From Sphingomonas sp. 3P27F8 (lineage in GTDB: Bacteria > Pseudomonadota > Alphaproteobacteria > Sphingomonadales > Sphingomonadaceae), in assembly GCF_005502745.1 (NCBI RefSeq), contig NZ_SCNL01000006.1, positions 62,001 through 126,000 of the forward strand: a stretch of 64,000 bases of DNA, written 5' to 3'. Position 1 is the stretch's first letter; the number at the start of each line of letters is the position of its first letter. A model generated the notes under the pieces. The model did not search any database. It worked only from the letters and a program-made list of their open reading frames with translations, and was not told the origin of the DNA. This document shows positions 32,750-43,167 of the stretch, piece after piece. The position numbers and the translations under genes are program-made.

Positions 32750-33817
32750 TCACCCCATGATTTCCTGTTCGAGCTTCTTCGCCATCTCTTCGATGTTCTC
32801 GGGCGGCCAGCCGGGGATTTCCATGCCCAGGCGAAGCCCCATCGACGACAGCACTTCCTTGATCTCGTTCAGCGACTTGCGGCCGAAATTCGGCGTGCGC
32901 AGCATCTCCGCCTCGGTCTTGCCGACCAGATCGCCGATATAGATGATATTGTCGTTCTTCAGGCAGTTCGCCGAACGCACCGACAGCTCAAGCTCGTCCA
33001 CCTTCTTAAGGAGGTAACGGTTGATCTGCTGTGTATCGCCCTGCGGCTCCGCGCCGGCGGCCGGCGCGGCGACACCGATCGGCGCGGACCGCGTAACGGC
33101 AGAATCGTCGAAGTGCACGAACAACGCCAGCTGGTCCTGAAGGATGCGCGCGGCATAGGCGAGCGCGTCCTCGGACGTGACCGTACCGTCGGTCTCGATC
33201 GACAGCGTCAGCTTATCGTAATCGAGATCCTGGCCAACGCGGGTCGGGTCGACCTTGTAGCTGACCTGGCGAACGGGCGAATACAGCGCATCGACCGGGA
33301 TCAGCCCGATCGGCGCATCGGCCGGACGATTGGCTATCGCCGGGACATAGCCCTTACCGACATCGGCGGTCAGCTCCATGTTGAGCGTCGCGCCCTCATC
33401 GAGATGGCAAATGATGAGATCGGGGTTCATCACCTCGATATCACCGCTGACCGCGATGTCACCCGCAGTGACGGTGGCGGGCCCCGTTGCCGAAAGCTGA
33501 AGCCGCTTCGGGCCTTCGCCCTGCATCTTGAGCGCGATCTGCTTCACGTTCAGGACGATATCGGTGACGTCCTCACGGACGCCGGCGAGCGAGCTGAATT
33601 CGTGCAGCACGTTCTCGATCTTGATCGACGTGACGGCGGCACCCTGAAGCGAGGAAAGCAGCACGCGGCGCAGCGCATTGCCCAGTGTGAGGCCGAAGCC
33701 ACGCTCGAGCGGTTCGGCAACGAAGGTCGCCTTGCGCTTCCCGTCGCCGCTCTTCTTCTCGAGCGCGTTGGGCTTCTTCAGTTCCTGCCAGTTCTTTGCG
33801 TTGACGGACAAGCTCAC
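32750..33817 (-). CDS. rpoA: RNA polymerase alpha subunit
   Basis: The 355-aa protein contains the N-terminal assembly domain, with [20 protein letters not shown], and the C-terminal DNA- and activator-binding domain, with [20 protein letters not shown] and [16 protein letters not shown]. The linker is Ala/Pro-rich ([13 protein letters not shown]). Length is normal for alphaproteobacteria. It lies between rpsK and rplQ in the alpha operon. Confidence 0.98.
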   Translation of the reverse strand: MSLSVNAKNWQELKKPNALEKKSGDGKRKATFVAEPLERGFGLTLGNALRRVLLSSLQGAAVTSIKIENVLHEFSSLAGVREDVTDIVLNVKQIALKMQGEGPKRLQLSATGPATVTAGDIAVSGDIEVMNPDLIICHLDEGATLNMELTADVGKGYVPAIANRPADAPIGLIPVDALYSPVRQVSYKVDPTRVGQDLDYDKLTLSIETDGTVTSEDALAYAARILQDQLALFVHFDDSAVTRSAPIGVAAPAAGAEPQGDTQQINRYLLKKVDELELSVRSANCLKNDNIIYIGDLVGKTEAEMLRTPNFGRKSLNEIKEVLSSMGLRLGMEIPGWPPENIEEMAKKLEQEIMG

Positions 33818-33900
33818 GTCCCCTGAAGTTGGGCCGGAACGGGGGCTCGCCCCGGCCTTGGTGCAAAAGACCCCCGGCTCGTCAGCCAGGGGCTACAAGA

Positions 33901-34290
33901 TCAGACGCGGCGACGCTTCGACGGGCGCACGCCATTGTGCGGGATCGAGGTCACATCACGGATCGATGTGATCTGGAAACCGACTGCCTGCAGCGCGCGG
34001 AGCGCGGATTCGCGGCCCGAGCCGGGGCCCTTGACCTCGACCTCGAGCGTGCGGACGCCGTGCTCGGCAGCCTTCTTTCCCGCATCTTCGGCTGCGACCT
34101 GCGCCGCATACGGGGTCGATTTGCGCGAACCCTTGAAGCCCATCATGCCGGCGGAGGACCAGCTGATCGCATTGCCCTGCGCATCCGTGATGGTGATCAT
34201 GGTGTTGTTGAAGCTGGCGTTGACGTGGGCCACGCCGGCCGTGATATTCTTGCGTTCGCGCCGACGGAGGCGCTGCGGTGCCTGTGCCAT
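33901..34290 (-). CDS. rpsK: 30S ribosomal protein S11
   Basis: The 129-aa protein starts [20 protein letters not shown] and contains [19 protein letters not shown] and the basic C-terminus [12 protein letters not shown], all S11 hallmarks. The longer upstream frame was rejected because homology starts at 34290. S11 forms part of the platform next to the mRNA exit of the small subunit. Confidence 0.98.
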   Translation of the reverse strand: MAQAPQRLRRRERKNITAGVAHVNASFNNTMITITDAQGNAISWSSAGMMGFKGSRKSTPYAAQVAAEDAGKKAAEHGVRTLEVEVKGPGSGRESALRALQAVGFQITSIRDVTSIPHNGVRPSKRRRV

Positions 34291-34402
34291 GTGGTATTCC
34301 TGACCTTTTCTTTCAATTCGGCGGCCGGGAGGCTGCATGCCTCAACCCTGCCACCGACGGAGCAAGCCGAAGAACCGTCCCTGCGGACGGCTCCCGTGCA
34401 GC

Positions 34403-34771
34403 TTACTTTTTCTTGCCCGCGATCGGCTTCGCCTTGCCCTTGCGGGTGCGCGCATTGGTGTGCGTGCGCTGGCCGCGAACCGGCAGGCCCTTGCGGTGAC
34501 GCAGGCCACGATAGCAGGCGAGGTCCATGAGCCGCTTGATGTTCATCGCCGTCTCGCGGCGCAGATCGCCCTCCACGGTGTGATCGGCGTCGATCGTCTC
34601 ACGGATCTGAAGCACTTCCTGATCCGTCAGATCCTGAACGCGCCGCTCCGGGGCGATCGCGAGCTTTTCGATGATCTGCTTGGCCTTGGCCGGGCCGATC
34701 CCGTGAATATAGGTGAGCGCGATCACTACGCGCTTGTTGGTCGGGATGTTGACACCCGCAATACGTGCCAT
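34403..34771 (-). CDS. rpsM: 30S ribosomal protein S13
   Basis: The 122-aa protein starts [20 protein letters not shown] and includes [16 protein letters not shown] and the tRNA-contacting basic tail ending [10 protein letters not shown]. The upstream 107 codons of the open frame are non-native. It contacts the P-site tRNA and the large-subunit bridge B1. It is the first gene after a 564-bp gap from adk. Confidence 0.98.
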   Translation of the reverse strand: MARIAGVNIPTNKRVVIALTYIHGIGPAKAKQIIEKLAIAPERRVQDLTDQEVLQIRETIDADHTVEGDLRRETAMNIKRLMDLACYRGLRHRKGLPVRGQRTHTNARTRKGKAKPIAGKKK

Positions 34772-35335
34772 GAAACTTGTTCTCCTGTGCTCCACAGGGG
34801 CCGGCATGGCTGCCACGGCCCCCATCTCGTCGCATTGACTTCCTAGACGCAGGAAAGCGGCGTACGCAAAAACGCGCCGCCGGTAACCGTTGTTTTGGAA
34901 GTACGTGCCACTAAGCCCCGCTGCAAGCCCTGTCAAGCGACGCGCCGAAGCGAGACCTTTGCCAACGGAAAGCCGGCGGGAAGCGAACTTCCCGCCGGCC
35001 TCGGTACCCCCGGGAGTTTCGGGTACCGATCTCGCGATCAAACGAAACCTGTTCAAGGAAACCGCGCGAGGGGACACGCGGCCATAGCGCATCAGTTACC
35101 GGCGCCCGCCCGTCGCGGGCGTGGCTTCGGCATGACAAATTGTTCATTTAGCCGGAGAGATATCTCCGCCCGAAACGCGCATCGCGCGATTGCACGCGCG
35201 AGCCATCGAGTCGCTCATCGCCAGGCGCGCGCTGCGAGCGGCACGATAGGCGGGCATTCACGCCGCCGCGGACGAGATGAGGGGAAGTCCTCGCTCTTCA
35301 CTGTTGCGGCCCGCCTTAACTAAGGGGGGCCCGCC
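34772..35335. other. 564-bp gap between adk and rpsM with strong hairpins
   Basis: No gene is evident. On the minus strand, reading from adk, there is a hairpin TCGGTACCC/GGGTACCGA (35001-35009 with 35021-35029), followed by the 12-bp perfect hairpin at 34972-34999. A partly palindromic GGAGAGATATCTCC lies near 35153. The region probably ends the spc transcript and carries the promoter of the rpsM-rpsK-rpoA-rplQ unit. Confidence 0.5.
34972..34999 (-). terminator. Strong hairpin, probable terminator or attenuator after adk
   Basis: The perfect 12-bp stem GCCGGCGGGAAG/CTTCCCGCCGGC closes a TTCG tetraloop on the minus strand. It is followed by TTTCCGTT. The T tract is short, so termination may be partial. 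Confidence 0.5.
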
Positions 35336-35986
35336 TCACTTGCCGTCGAGAATCGCCTCGATCGCGGCCGTCACCTGGCCGATGTCGGCCATGCCGTCGA
35401 CGCGACGAACCAGCCCGCGCGACTCGTAGATCGGAATGATGGGCGCAGTCTTTGCGCGATATTCCGCCATCCGCGTGCGCACCGTCTCCTCGTTGTCGTC
35501 GGCACGACGCTTGAAATCATGGCCGCCGCAGACGTCGCACGTCCCGGGAACTTTCGGTTGCTGAAACGTGTCGTGGTATCCCGCACCGCAGGTACCGCAC
35601 GTGAAACGCCCGACGATCCGCTCTACCAGCGCATCCTCGTCCACGCTCAGTTCGATCACGAAATCGAGGGCACGGTCACGGCCGGCGAGAATGCCATCCA
35701 GCGAGTTGGCCTGCGCAGCCGTGCGGGGATACCCGTCAAAGATCGCGCCCTGCGCCTCGCTCATCGATGCCAGCTTATCGTCGATCAGCGCCGAGACGAT
35801 TTCGTCGGAAACGAGCGCGCCGGAATCCATGATCGCGGCAACCTCGCGCCCCAGCGGCGAATCGACCTTGCGCTTCTCGCGCAGCATGTCGCCGGTGGAA
35901 AGCTGCACCATGCCGCGGTCGGCAACCAGCCGCGCCGCCTGAGTCCCCTTGCCCGCGCCCGGCGGCCCCAACAGGATGATGTTCAC
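35336..35986 (-). CDS. adk: Adenylate kinase with zinc-type LID
   Basis: The 216-aa cytosolic enzyme interconverts ATP, AMP and ADP. The P-loop is LLGPPGAGKGTQ. The LID carries CGTCGAGYHD and GTCDVCGG, a four-cysteine zinc site as in Gram-positive and many alphaproteobacterial kinases. The start is a GTG at 35986 (GTGAACATCATC) preceded by GGAGA, which puts the usual N-terminus next to the P-loop. The gene follows secY, the classical spc-operon order. Confidence 0.96.
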   Translation of the reverse strand: MNIILLGPPGAGKGTQAARLVADRGMVQLSTGDMLREKRKVDSPLGREVAAIMDSGALVSDEIVSALIDDKLASMSEAQGAIFDGYPRTAAQANSLDGILAGRDRALDFVIELSVDEDALVERIVGRFTCGTCGAGYHDTFQQPKVPGTCDVCGGHDFKRRADDNEETVRTRMAEYRAKTAPIIPIYESRGLVRRVDGMADIGQVTAAIEAILDGK

Positions 35987-36017
35987 GCGAACCGTCTCCC
36001 CCAATTCCTCAGCGCGA

Positions 36018-37382
36018 TCAGCGCAGGCGGCCGCCCTTCAGCTTCGCCTTCTTGATAAGATCGCCATACTGGTGCGCCAGCAGGTGCGACTGGATCTGCG
36101 TTACCGTATCCATCGTCACGTTGACGACGATCAAAAGGCTGGTGCCGCCAAGATAAAAGGGAATTGACAGCGCCGAGACCAGATATTCCGGGAGCAGGCA
36201 GATGATCGTCAGATAAGCCGCCCCGATCACCGTGATGCGCGTGAGCACATAGTCGAAATACTGTTCGGTGTTCTTGCCGGGGCGAATGCCGGGAATGAAC
36301 CCGCCATAGCGCTTCAGGTTTTCCGCCGTCTCCTCCGGGTTGAACTGTACCGCGGTGTAGAAGAACGAGAAGAAGATGATGCCCGCGCCATAAAGAAGCA
36401 TGTAAACCGGCGAGCCGTGCTGCAGATACTGGTTGAGGCTGATGATGACATCGCCCCACCAGCTTTCGCCAGACACGCGATTGCCGGCGAACTGCGTGAT
36501 CGTCAGCGGCATCAGCAGCAGCGACGATGCGAAGATCGGCGGGATCACGCCGGCGGTGTTGAGCTTGAGCGGCAGATGGCTACGCTCAGCCTGCATCCCG
36601 CGCTGCGTCTGTCGCTTGGGATATTGGATCAGAATGCGGCGCTGCGCGCGTTCCATGAAGCAAATGAACAGCACAAGCAGCATGACCGCAACGACGATGC
36701 CGATCAGCTTCACCGGATCGAGACTGCCCGAACGGCCGCCCTCCAGCAGGTTGAACAGCGTAGTGGGCAGATGCGCGACGATGCCGGCCATGATGATGAG
36801 CGAAACGCCATTGCCGATACCGCGGCTGGTGATCTGCTCACCCAGCCACATCAGGAACATCGTGCCGCCGATCAGCGAGATGACCGCCGCGACGCGAAAC
36901 ATCATGCCTGGCTGGATCACCGCCTGCACGCCCTGGTTTGCGCCCAGCGCCTCGAGCCCGACCGCGATGAAATAGCCCTGGACCGCCGTGAGCAATACCG
37001 TGCCATAACGCGTATATTGATTGAGTTTCTTGCGCCCGCTCTCGCCCTCTTTCTTGATCGCGGCGAGCTGCGGCGACAGCGACGTCGCGAGCTGCACCAC
37101 GATCGAGGCAGTGATATATGGCATCACGCCGAGCGCGATCAGCGACATGCGCGTCAGCGCGCCGCCGGAGAAGGTGTTGAAGAAATCGAGCACCCCGCCA
37201 CGCGTCTGCTGGCTGAGCAGCCCCAGCGCGGTCGGATCGATGCCCGGGAGCGGCACATAGCTCAACATGCGGAAGACGATCAGCGCGCCGATCGTGAACC
37301 ACAGCCTCTTCTTGAGGTCGGTCGCCTTCGCGAATTTCGCGAGACTGATGCTTTGCGCCATCTGGTCGGCTGCGGATGCCAT
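36018..37382 (-). CDS. secY: Protein translocase subunit SecY
   Basis: The 454-aa inner-membrane channel protein has ten hydrophobic segments and the SecY signatures FRMLSYVPLPGIDPTAL and GGVLDFFNTFSGGAL, the plug region. It also has GMQAERSHLPLKLNTAGVIP in the cytosolic loop that contacts SecA and the ribosome. With SecE and SecG (not in the window) it forms the general secretion pore. It lies between rplO and adk. Confidence 0.98.
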   Translation of the reverse strand: MASAADQMAQSISLAKFAKATDLKKRLWFTIGALIVFRMLSYVPLPGIDPTALGLLSQQTRGGVLDFFNTFSGGALTRMSLIALGVMPYITASIVVQLATSLSPQLAAIKKEGESGRKKLNQYTRYGTVLLTAVQGYFIAVGLEALGANQGVQAVIQPGMMFRVAAVISLIGGTMFLMWLGEQITSRGIGNGVSLIIMAGIVAHLPTTLFNLLEGGRSGSLDPVKLIGIVVAVMLLVLFICFMERAQRRILIQYPKRQTQRGMQAERSHLPLKLNTAGVIPPIFASSLLLMPLTITQFAGNRVSGESWWGDVIISLNQYLQHGSPVYMLLYGAGIIFFSFFYTAVQFNPEETAENLKRYGGFIPGIRPGKNTEQYFDYVLTRITVIGAAYLTIICLLPEYLVSALSIPFYLGGTSLLIVVNVTMDTVTQIQSHLLAHQYGDLIKKAKLKGGRLR

Positions 37383-37527
37383 CGTGCGTGGATGCCTTCG
37401 GATACGAAAAACGGCGGAGTAGGTGCTGATGCCCCCGCCCCGCCGCTCATATAGTCATGCTCGAAGGCTTGTCTAACCCGGCGAGCAAATTCCGCCCTGG
37501 CCGATCGGCCGGGGCGGCATTCGAGAC

Positions 37528-38061
37528 TTACTTCGCGGTCTTCGCGGCAATCTTCGCCGCGCGGACAGTGCCCTTCTTGGCCTTCGCCTTTTCGGCTGCC
37601 GGCACGATCTCCGGCACCGTGACCGAGCCACCCGCCTTCTCGACCGCTTCGCGCGCCGAGGCCGAGACGCCGGCGACGGTGAAGTTCAGCTTCGCCGTCA
37701 GCTCGCCCTTGGCAAGCAGACGGACCCCGTCCTTGCCGCCACGCGCCAGGCCGGCCGCCTTGAGCGCCGCGTGATCCACGTCGGTGCCGGTCAGCTTGCC
37801 CGCGTCGACCGCCTTCTGGATCGCGCCCAGATTCACCGTGGCATAATCCTTGGCGAAGATGTTGTTGAAGCCGCGCTTCGGCAGCCGCATGTGGAGCGGC
37901 ATCTGGCCACCCTCGAAGCCGGCGATCGATACGCCTTCGCGGCTCTTCTGGCCCTTCTGGCCACGACCGGCGGTCTTGCCCTTGCCGGAGCCGATGCCAC
38001 GGCCAACACGCATACGGCGATGGCGGGCGCCTTCGTTGTCGCGGAGTTCGTTCAGTTTCAT
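37528..38061 (-). CDS. rplO: 50S ribosomal protein L15
   Basis: The 177-aa protein starts [20 protein letters not shown] and contains [20 protein letters not shown] and a C-terminal Ala/Lys-rich extension ([15 protein letters not shown]). That makes it about 30 residues longer than E. coli L15. The start at 38061 rules out the 27-codon upstream frame. L15 helps assemble the large-subunit core. Confidence 0.98.
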   Translation of the reverse strand: MKLNELRDNEGARHRRMRVGRGIGSGKGKTAGRGQKGQKSREGVSIAGFEGGQMPLHMRLPKRGFNNIFAKDYATVNLGAIQKAVDAGKLTGTDVDHAALKAAGLARGGKDGVRLLAKGELTAKLNFTVAGVSASAREAVEKAGGSVTVPEIVPAAEKAKAKKGTVRAAKIAAKTAK

Positions 38062-38315
38062 ATCGTGCACTCGCTTTCGCTTTTGTCGCGCGGACGGAAA
38101 TAAGGAAGGGGGCGCGTTAGCCCCCTTCCGCAAATTTGTCACTATCGGCCCGACGGCGAAGGCATTGTCTGCACCGGCCTTCGCGTTACTGCGGGTCGGG
38201 CCGGATTTTGCCTGTGCGCCGTAGGATCCGACCGGATCATGCCGCGGTGCCGGATAGTGCCGTGGCGCCGCCTTTCAGCTTCGGCCTCCCCGAAGCGGCT
38301 GATCCCGATATAGCG

Positions 38316-38495
38316 TCAGCCCTCCTGGACTTCCACCATGTGCTGCACCTTACGGATCATGCCGCGGACTTCAGGCGAGTCCTCCAGCTCCGATACGCGG
38401 TGCATCTTGTTGAGCCCGAGCCCGACCAAAGTCGCGCGCTGGTCCTTGGTGCGACGGATCGGCGATCCGGTCTGCTTCACCTTGATCTTCGCCAT
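38316..38495 (-). CDS. rpmD: 50S ribosomal protein L30
   Basis: The 59-aa protein starts [20 protein letters not shown] and contains [19 protein letters not shown] and the end [11 protein letters not shown], the compact L30 fold. It begins six bases after the rpsE stop. At 59 codons it is easily missed by length filters. Confidence 0.96.
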   Translation of the reverse strand: MAKIKVKQTGSPIRRTKDQRATLVGLGLNKMHRVSELEDSPEVRGMIRKVQHMVEVQEG

Positions 38496-38501
38496 GCCGG
38501 G

Positions 38502-39236
38502 TTACTCCGTGACGGCCGCGGCTTCGGCAGCGGCGGTCTGCGCATCAGCGCCATGCCCGCGACCGAGCAGGTCGGCGATCTTCTTGCCACGGCGCTGCGC
38601 GACCGACTTCGGCGAAGTCTGGCTGCCCAATGCCTCGAACGTGGCGCGGATCATGTTGTAGGGGTTTGACGTACCGATCGACTTGGTCACCACGTCGTGG
38701 ACGCCCAGGCTCTCGAACACGGCGCGCATCGGGCCGCCCGCGATGATCCCGGTGCCCTGCGGCGCCGAACGGACGGTGACACGACCGGCACCGAAATGAC
38801 CGTTGCCGTCATGGTGCAGCGTGCGGCCTTCCTTGAGCGCGACACGAACCATGTGCTTCTTGGCCGAGGCGGTCGCCTTCGAGATCGCCTCAGGCACCTC
38901 GCGGGCCTTGCCATGGCCGAAGCCGACACGGCCCTTGCCATCACCCACGACAACCAGCGCCGCGAAGCCGAAGCGCTTGCCGCCCTTCACCGTCTTGGAC
39001 ACGCGGTTGATATGGACGAGCTTCTCGATCAGCTCCTCGCCACCATCCTCGTTGTTGTTCCGCCGATCGTCGCGACGACCACGGTTGCCGTCACGGCCGC
39101 CACGGCCGCGATCGCCACCGCCACCGCCGCGGCCGCCACGCGCTCCACGGCCGCGCGGGGCCTCGCTGGCGCCACCGGACGCCGCTTCAGGAGCGGTCGC
39201 GGTCGCCTGAACCTCGGTGTTGTTCTCGTCAGCCAT
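38502..39236 (-). CDS. rpsE: 30S ribosomal protein S5 with long RGG-rich N-terminal extension
   Basis: Of 244 residues, positions from about 68 onwards form the ordinary S5 protein, with [20 protein letters not shown] and the signature [14 protein letters not shown]. The first about 65 residues are extra, low-complexity and rich in Arg, Gly, Asp and Asn ([19 protein letters not shown]). S5 normally is about 165-200 residues. S5 sits at the mRNA entry site and affects decoding accuracy. The extension looks like an RNA-binding RGG box; its role is unknown. Confidence 0.97.
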   Translation of the reverse strand: MADENNTEVQATATAPEAASGGASEAPRGRGARGGRGGGGGDRGRGGRDGNRGRRDDRRNNNEDGGEELIEKLVHINRVSKTVKGGKRFGFAALVVVGDGKGRVGFGHGKAREVPEAISKATASAKKHMVRVALKEGRTLHHDGNGHFGAGRVTVRSAPQGTGIIAGGPMRAVFESLGVHDVVTKSIGTSNPYNMIRATFEALGSQTSPKSVAQRRGKKIADLLGRGHGADAQTAAAEAAAVTE

Positions 39237-39239
39237 GTC

Positions 39240-39590
39240 TTAGAACTCCAGTCCGGCTTCGCGCGCGGCTTCCGCCAGCGCCTTCACCCGGCCGTGAAAC
39301 AGGAAGCCGCCACGGTCGAATACGACCTGCGTAACGCCTGCGGCCTTCGCCGCCTCGGCAACGCGCTTGCCCACTTCGGTCGCGGCCGCGACGGTCGCGG
39401 TCTTGCCCTCGTGGCCGGCGAGCGTCGAGGCCGACGCGAGCGTGCGGCCCGCCTCGTCGTCGATCACCTGGGCATAGATGTGCTTGCCCGAACGATGCAC
39501 CGAAAGGCGCGGACGAACGCCGGCGCGTGCGCGCAGCGCCGTGCGATTGCGGCGACGCCGCTTCTCGAAAAGCGAAAGGCCCTTGGTCAC
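39240..39590 (-). CDS. rplR: 50S ribosomal protein L18
   Basis: The 116-aa protein starts [20 protein letters not shown] and contains [20 protein letters not shown] and the end [20 protein letters not shown]. These are the 5S-rRNA-binding features of L18. It overlaps rplF by 4 bases. Length is standard. Confidence 0.98.
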   Translation of the reverse strand: MTKGLSLFEKRRRRNRTALRARAGVRPRLSVHRSGKHIYAQVIDDEAGRTLASASTLAGHEGKTATVAAATEVGKRVAEAAKAAGVTQVVFDRGGFLFHGRVKALAEAAREAGLEF

Positions 39591-40120
39591 TTCTTCTTCC
39601 CTTCCTTACGGAAGATGTACTCGCCGTCGTACTTGATGCCCTTGCCCTTGTACGGCTCGGGCTTACGCCAGCGGCGGATCTCTGCGGCGAGCTGGCCAAC
39701 CTTCTGCTTGTCGGCACCCGAAATCTCGACCGTCGTGTTATCCGGGGTCTTGACCTCAAGACCTTCCGGCACGTCGATGTCGACATCGTGGCTGTAGCCG
39801 AGCTGCAGCTTCAGCTTCCGGCCCTGCGCGTTGGCACGATAGCCGACGCCGGTGATGAGCAGCTTCTTGGTGAACCCATCGGTGACGCCCGTGACGAGGT
39901 TCTGCACCAGGGTACGCTGCATGCCCCAGAAGGCGCGCGCGCGCTTGGTGTCGTTCGCCGGCTGCACCGAGATGCCGTCCGCCTGAACGTCGTAGGTCAC
40001 GTCGTCGGCGAGCGCGAGCGAAAGGGTGCCCTTGGGGCCCTTCACGCTCAGCGTGCCGTCAGCGATGTTAGCGGTCACGCCCGAAGGGATCGCGACCGGC
40101 TTCTTGCCGATGCGGCTCAT
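39587..40120 (-). CDS. rplF: 50S ribosomal protein L6
   Basis: The 177-aa protein starts [20 protein letters not shown] and contains the C-terminal signature [20 protein letters not shown]. The two L6 domains are both present. L6 lies near the factor-binding centre of the large subunit. It shares one base with rpsH upstream and overlaps rplR by 4 bases. Confidence 0.98.
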   Translation of the reverse strand: MSRIGKKPVAIPSGVTANIADGTLSVKGPKGTLSLALADDVTYDVQADGISVQPANDTKRARAFWGMQRTLVQNLVTGVTDGFTKKLLITGVGYRANAQGRKLKLQLGYSHDVDIDVPEGLEVKTPDNTTVEISGADKQKVGQLAAEIRRWRKPEPYKGKGIKYDGEYIFRKEGKKK

Positions 40121-40515
40121 CAGAACACCTCCGCCAGCACTTCGCCACCGACATTCTGCTCGCGCGCTTCCGCGTCGGAGAGAACGCCGCGCGGCGTCGA
40201 TACGATCGTGATGCCCAGGCCGTTCATCACACGCGGCAGGTCGTTCGACCCGCTATAGATGCGGCGGCCCGGCTTCGAGACGCGCGCGACGTGCTTGATC
40301 GCCGGCTGGCCCTCGAAATACTTGAGTTCGATACGGACGCCCTTGGCGGGCCCCATGTCTTCCTCGCTGTAGCCACGGATATAGCCTTCGCGCTGAAGCA
40401 CGTCGAGCACGCGGACGCGCAGCTTCGACGCCGGCGAAAGGACACTGTCCTTGCGCGCGCGCTGGCCGTTGCGGATGCGGGTGAGCAGGTCACCCAGGGG
40501 ATCGGTCACTGCCAT
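40120..40515 (-). CDS. rpsH: 30S ribosomal protein S8
   Basis: The 131-aa protein starts [20 protein letters not shown] and contains [20 protein letters not shown] and the end [11 protein letters not shown]. In many bacteria S8 binds the spc mRNA as a feedback repressor; a matching mRNA site was not looked for here. Confidence 0.98.
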   Translation of the reverse strand: MAVTDPLGDLLTRIRNGQRARKDSVLSPASKLRVRVLDVLQREGYIRGYSEEDMGPAKGVRIELKYFEGQPAIKHVARVSKPGRRIYSGSNDLPRVMNGLGITIVSTPRGVLSDAEAREQNVGGEVLAEVF

Positions 40516-40527
40516 TGTTCGTGATCC

Positions 40528-40833
40528 TTACCAGCTCGACTTCGTGACGCCGGGAATAAGGCCCTTGTTGGCCAATTCACGCAGCTGCACGCGGCAGAGA
40601 CGGAACTTACGATAATATGCGCGCGGGCGGCCGGTGATCTCGCAGCGGTTACGCACCCGGGTCGGGTTAGAATTGCGCGGCAGTTCGGCCATCTTCAGGC
40701 GCGCGATGAGACGCTCGGTCTCATCGAGCGACTTGTCGTTCGCCTTCGCCTTCAGCGCTGCAAGCTTGCCGGCATATTGCTTCACCAGCTTCTTGCGGCG
40801 CTCGTTCTTGTTAACGGAACTCAGTTTCGCCAT
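40528..40833 (-). CDS. rpsN: 30S ribosomal protein S14 (long, zinc-free type)
   Basis: The 101-aa protein starts [20 protein letters not shown] and contains [20 protein letters not shown]. It lacks the two CxxC pairs of zinc-type S14. It lies between rplE and rpsH. Confidence 0.98.
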   Translation of the reverse strand: MAKLSSVNKNERRKKLVKQYAGKLAALKAKANDKSLDETERLIARLKMAELPRNSNPTRVRNRCEITGRPRAYYRKFRLCRVQLRELANKGLIPGVTKSSW

Positions 40834-40871
40834 GGACTTAAGCTCTCTCGTTCAAAAATTACGCGGGGCGC

Positions 40872-41456
40872 TCACGCGGCCTGCTTTTCTTCGATCTGGA
40901 CATCCTGCGGGAACGGGAAGCCGAACAGGCGAAGCAGCTCGCGCGCCTCGTCGTCGGTCTTCGCGGTCGTCGCGACGATGATGTCCATGCCACGCACCTT
41001 GTCGATGCGGTCATAGTTGATTTCCGGGAATACGAGCTGCTCCTTCAGACCGCAGGCGTAATTGCCGCGGCCGTCGAAGCTCTTCGGGTTCAGCCCGCGG
41101 AAGTCGCGAACGCGCGGCAGCGCGATCGTGACGAAGCGATCGAGGAATTCGTACATGCGCTCGCGACGCAGCGTGACCTTAACGCCGATCGGCATGCCCT
41201 CGCGCAGCTTGAACTGCGCGATCGACTTCTTCGCCTTGGTGATCACCGGCTTCTGGCCCGCGATCAGCTCCATCTCCGAAGCGGCCTGTTCGACGCGCTT
41301 CTTGTCCTGGGTCGCCTCGCCGACGCCCATGTTGATGACGATCTTGTCGATCCGCGGAACTTCAAGCGCGTTCTTGTAGCCGAACTTCTCGGTCATCGCC
41401 TTCGCGATGGTGTCGTCATACAGCTTGCGCAGACGCGGGGTGTACGCATCAGCCAT
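40872..41456 (-). CDS. rplE: 50S ribosomal protein L5
   Basis: The 194-aa protein starts [20 protein letters not shown] and contains [20 protein letters not shown] and [21 protein letters not shown]5 binds 5S rRNA in the central protuberance. It overlaps rplX by 8 bases. The C-terminus has a short Gln/Ala tail. Confidence 0.98.
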   Translation of the reverse strand: MADAYTPRLRKLYDDTIAKAMTEKFGYKNALEVPRIDKIVINMGVGEATQDKKRVEQAASEMELIAGQKPVITKAKKSIAQFKLREGMPIGVKVTLRRERMYEFLDRFVTIALPRVRDFRGLNPKSFDGRGNYACGLKEQLVFPEINYDRIDKVRGMDIIVATTAKTDDEARELLRLFGFPFPQDVQIEEKQAA

Positions 41457-41766
41457 CGATCTTCTCCCCGGACTTCACGGCCACGCGGACCTTCTTGCCG
41501 TCCTTCACCTCGAAACGGACGCGCGTCGGCTTGCCGTCGGCGGTTACGTGCGCCACCTTCGAGATGTGCAGCGGCGCTTCCGTGCGCTCCAGGCCGCCCT
41601 GCGGGTTGGTCTGGCTCGGCTTGCGGTGACGGGTGGCGACGTTGACGCCTTCGACAACGACCTTGCCGCCCTTTGGCATCGCGAGGGTTACGGTGCCGGT
41701 CTTGCCCTTGTCCTTGCCGGACAGGACGATCACGCGATCACCCTTCTTGATCTTCGCGGCGGCCAT
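41449..41766 (-). CDS. rplX: 50S ribosomal protein L24
   Basis: The 105-aa protein starts [20 protein letters not shown], carrying the KOW motif ([18 protein letters not shown]), followed by [20 protein letters not shown]24 is an early assembly initiator of the large subunit. Its ATG shares a base with the rplN stop. Confidence 0.98.
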   Translation of the reverse strand: MAAAKIKKGDRVIVLSGKDKGKTGTVTLAMPKGGKVVVEGVNVATRHRKPSQTNPQGGLERTEAPLHISKVAHVTADGKPTRVRFEVKDGKKVRVAVKSGEKIDG

Positions 41767-42134
41767 TACAGCACCTCCGGCGCAAGGCTGATGATCTTCA
41801 TGTGCTTCTTGGCACGCAGTTCGCGCACCACCGGGCCGAAGATACGGGTGCCGATCGGCTCCTCGTTCTTGTTGACCAGCACGGCCGCATTCGAATCGAA
41901 ACGGATGGTCGAGCCGTCCGCGCGATGAATGTCCTTCGCGGTGCGAACGATGACGGCGCGATGCACGTCACCCTTCTTCACCTTGCCACGCGGCTGTGCT
42001 TCCTTGATCGACACCACGATGATGTCGCCCACGCTGGCCGTGCGGCGCTTAGAGCCGCCCAGCACCTTGATGCACTGCACCCGCTTCGCGCCGCTGTTGT
42101 CAGCGACGTCGAGATTGGATTGCATCTGGATCAT
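41766..42134 (-). CDS. rplN: 50S ribosomal protein L14
   Basis: The 122-aa protein starts [20 protein letters not shown] and contains [20 protein letters not shown] and the end [11 protein letters not shown]. It lies at the interface with the small subunit and is highly conserved in length. Confidence 0.98.
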   Translation of the reverse strand: MIQMQSNLDVADNSGAKRVQCIKVLGGSKRRTASVGDIIVVSIKEAQPRGKVKKGDVHRAVIVRTAKDIHRADGSTIRFDSNAAVLVNKNEEPIGTRIFGPVVRELRAKKHMKIISLAPEVL

Positions 42135-42217
42135 CGATCCGCTTCCTTCTCGGTTATGGCACTGGATACCGACCCAGCGCCGCCTTCAAATCCAAACCCC
42201 ATCAAGAGGCGAACGGT

Positions 42218-42502
42218 TTACGCCGCGACGTCGCCATCGACATCGACCTGAGCCGGCGTCGCGCGGGCATTGACCCGATCGACCACCTTCCAGGTCTTCA
42301 GCCTGGAGATCGGCGCGGTCTCTTCGATCCGCACGGTCTCGCCAGTCTTGAACTCGTTCGCCTCGTCATGGGCGTGATACTTCTTCGAGCGGCGAATGAT
42401 CTTGCCGTAGAGCGGGTGCTTGACCTTGCGCTCCACGTTCACGACCACCGTCTTTTCGCCCTTGTCCGAGACGATCACCCCGGTCAGCACGCGCTTCGGC
42501 AT
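42218..42502 (-). CDS. rpsQ: 30S ribosomal protein S17
   Basis: The 94-aa protein starts [20 protein letters not shown] and contains [20 protein letters not shown] and the signature [20 protein letters not shown]. The acidic end VDVDGDVAA is typical of alphaproteobacteria. S17 binds the 5' domain of 16S rRNA. Confidence 0.98.
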   Translation of the reverse strand: MPKRVLTGVIVSDKGEKTVVVNVERKVKHPLYGKIIRRSKKYHAHDEANEFKTGETVRIEETAPISRLKTWKVVDRVNARATPAQVDVDGDVAA

Positions 42503-42515
42503 GTCTCTCGTCCTC

Positions 42516-42719
42516 TTACTTGGCCGCTGCGGCGACGCGAGCCGCCTGCAGGGTCTTGATACGGGCGATGTCCTTGCGGACCTCGCGCACGCGGCTGGGC
42601 TTCTCGAGCTGATTGGTCGCCGCCTGGAAGCGCAGGTTGAACTGCTCGCGCTTCAGGTTGCCCAGCGCTTCGCCGAGCTGGTCGTCGGTCTGCCCGATGA
42701 AATCAGTCTTCTTTGCCAT
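42516..42719 (-). CDS. rpmC: 50S ribosomal protein L29
   Basis: The 67-aa protein starts [20 protein letters not shown] and contains [20 protein letters not shown] and [14 protein letters not shown]. This helical hairpin protein lies at the tunnel exit. It is 1 base downstream of rplP. Confidence 0.98.
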   Translation of the reverse strand: MAKKTDFIGQTDDQLGEALGNLKREQFNLRFQAATNQLEKPSRVREVRKDIARIKTLQAARVAAAAK

Positions 42720-42720
42720 C

Positions 42721-43155
42721 TCATTCGCCTCCGAGGTGCGACGTGTCGCCGAGGCGCGCCACGACCTTGGTCTTGATCGGGAGCTTCATCGCCGCGCGTT
42801 CAAACGCCTCGGCGGCGAGCGCGCCCGGTACACCATCCAGCTCGAACAGGATGCGGCCCGGCTTCACCCGCGCCGCCCAGAATTCGGGCGAACCCTTGCC
42901 CGAGCCCATGCGGACTTCGGCGGGCTTTGACGAAACCGGCACATCCGGGAAGATGCGGATCCACAAACGCCCCTGGCGCTTGATGTGACGCGTGATCGCG
43001 CGGCGGGCCGCCTCGATCTGACGCGCGGTGATCCGCTCCGGCTCGAGCGCCTTGAGGCCATAGGCCCCGAAGTTCAGCGCGGTGCCGCCCTTGGCGTCGC
43101 CGTGGATACGGCCCTTGAACGCCTTGCGGAATTTGGTGCGCTTTGGTTGCAGCAC
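42721..43155 (-). CDS. rplP: 50S ribosomal protein L16
   Basis: The 144-aa protein starts [20 protein letters not shown] and contains [20 protein letters not shown], a core signature of L16. The usual basic [20 protein letters not shown] stretch is also present. L16 shapes the A-site side of the peptidyl transferase region. Confidence 0.98.
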   Translation of the reverse strand: MLQPKRTKFRKAFKGRIHGDAKGGTALNFGAYGLKALEPERITARQIEAARRAITRHIKRQGRLWIRIFPDVPVSSKPAEVRMGSGKGSPEFWAARVKPGRILFELDGVPGALAAEAFERAAMKLPIKTKVVARLGDTSHLGGE

Positions 43156-43167
43156 GTTCTTTACTCC

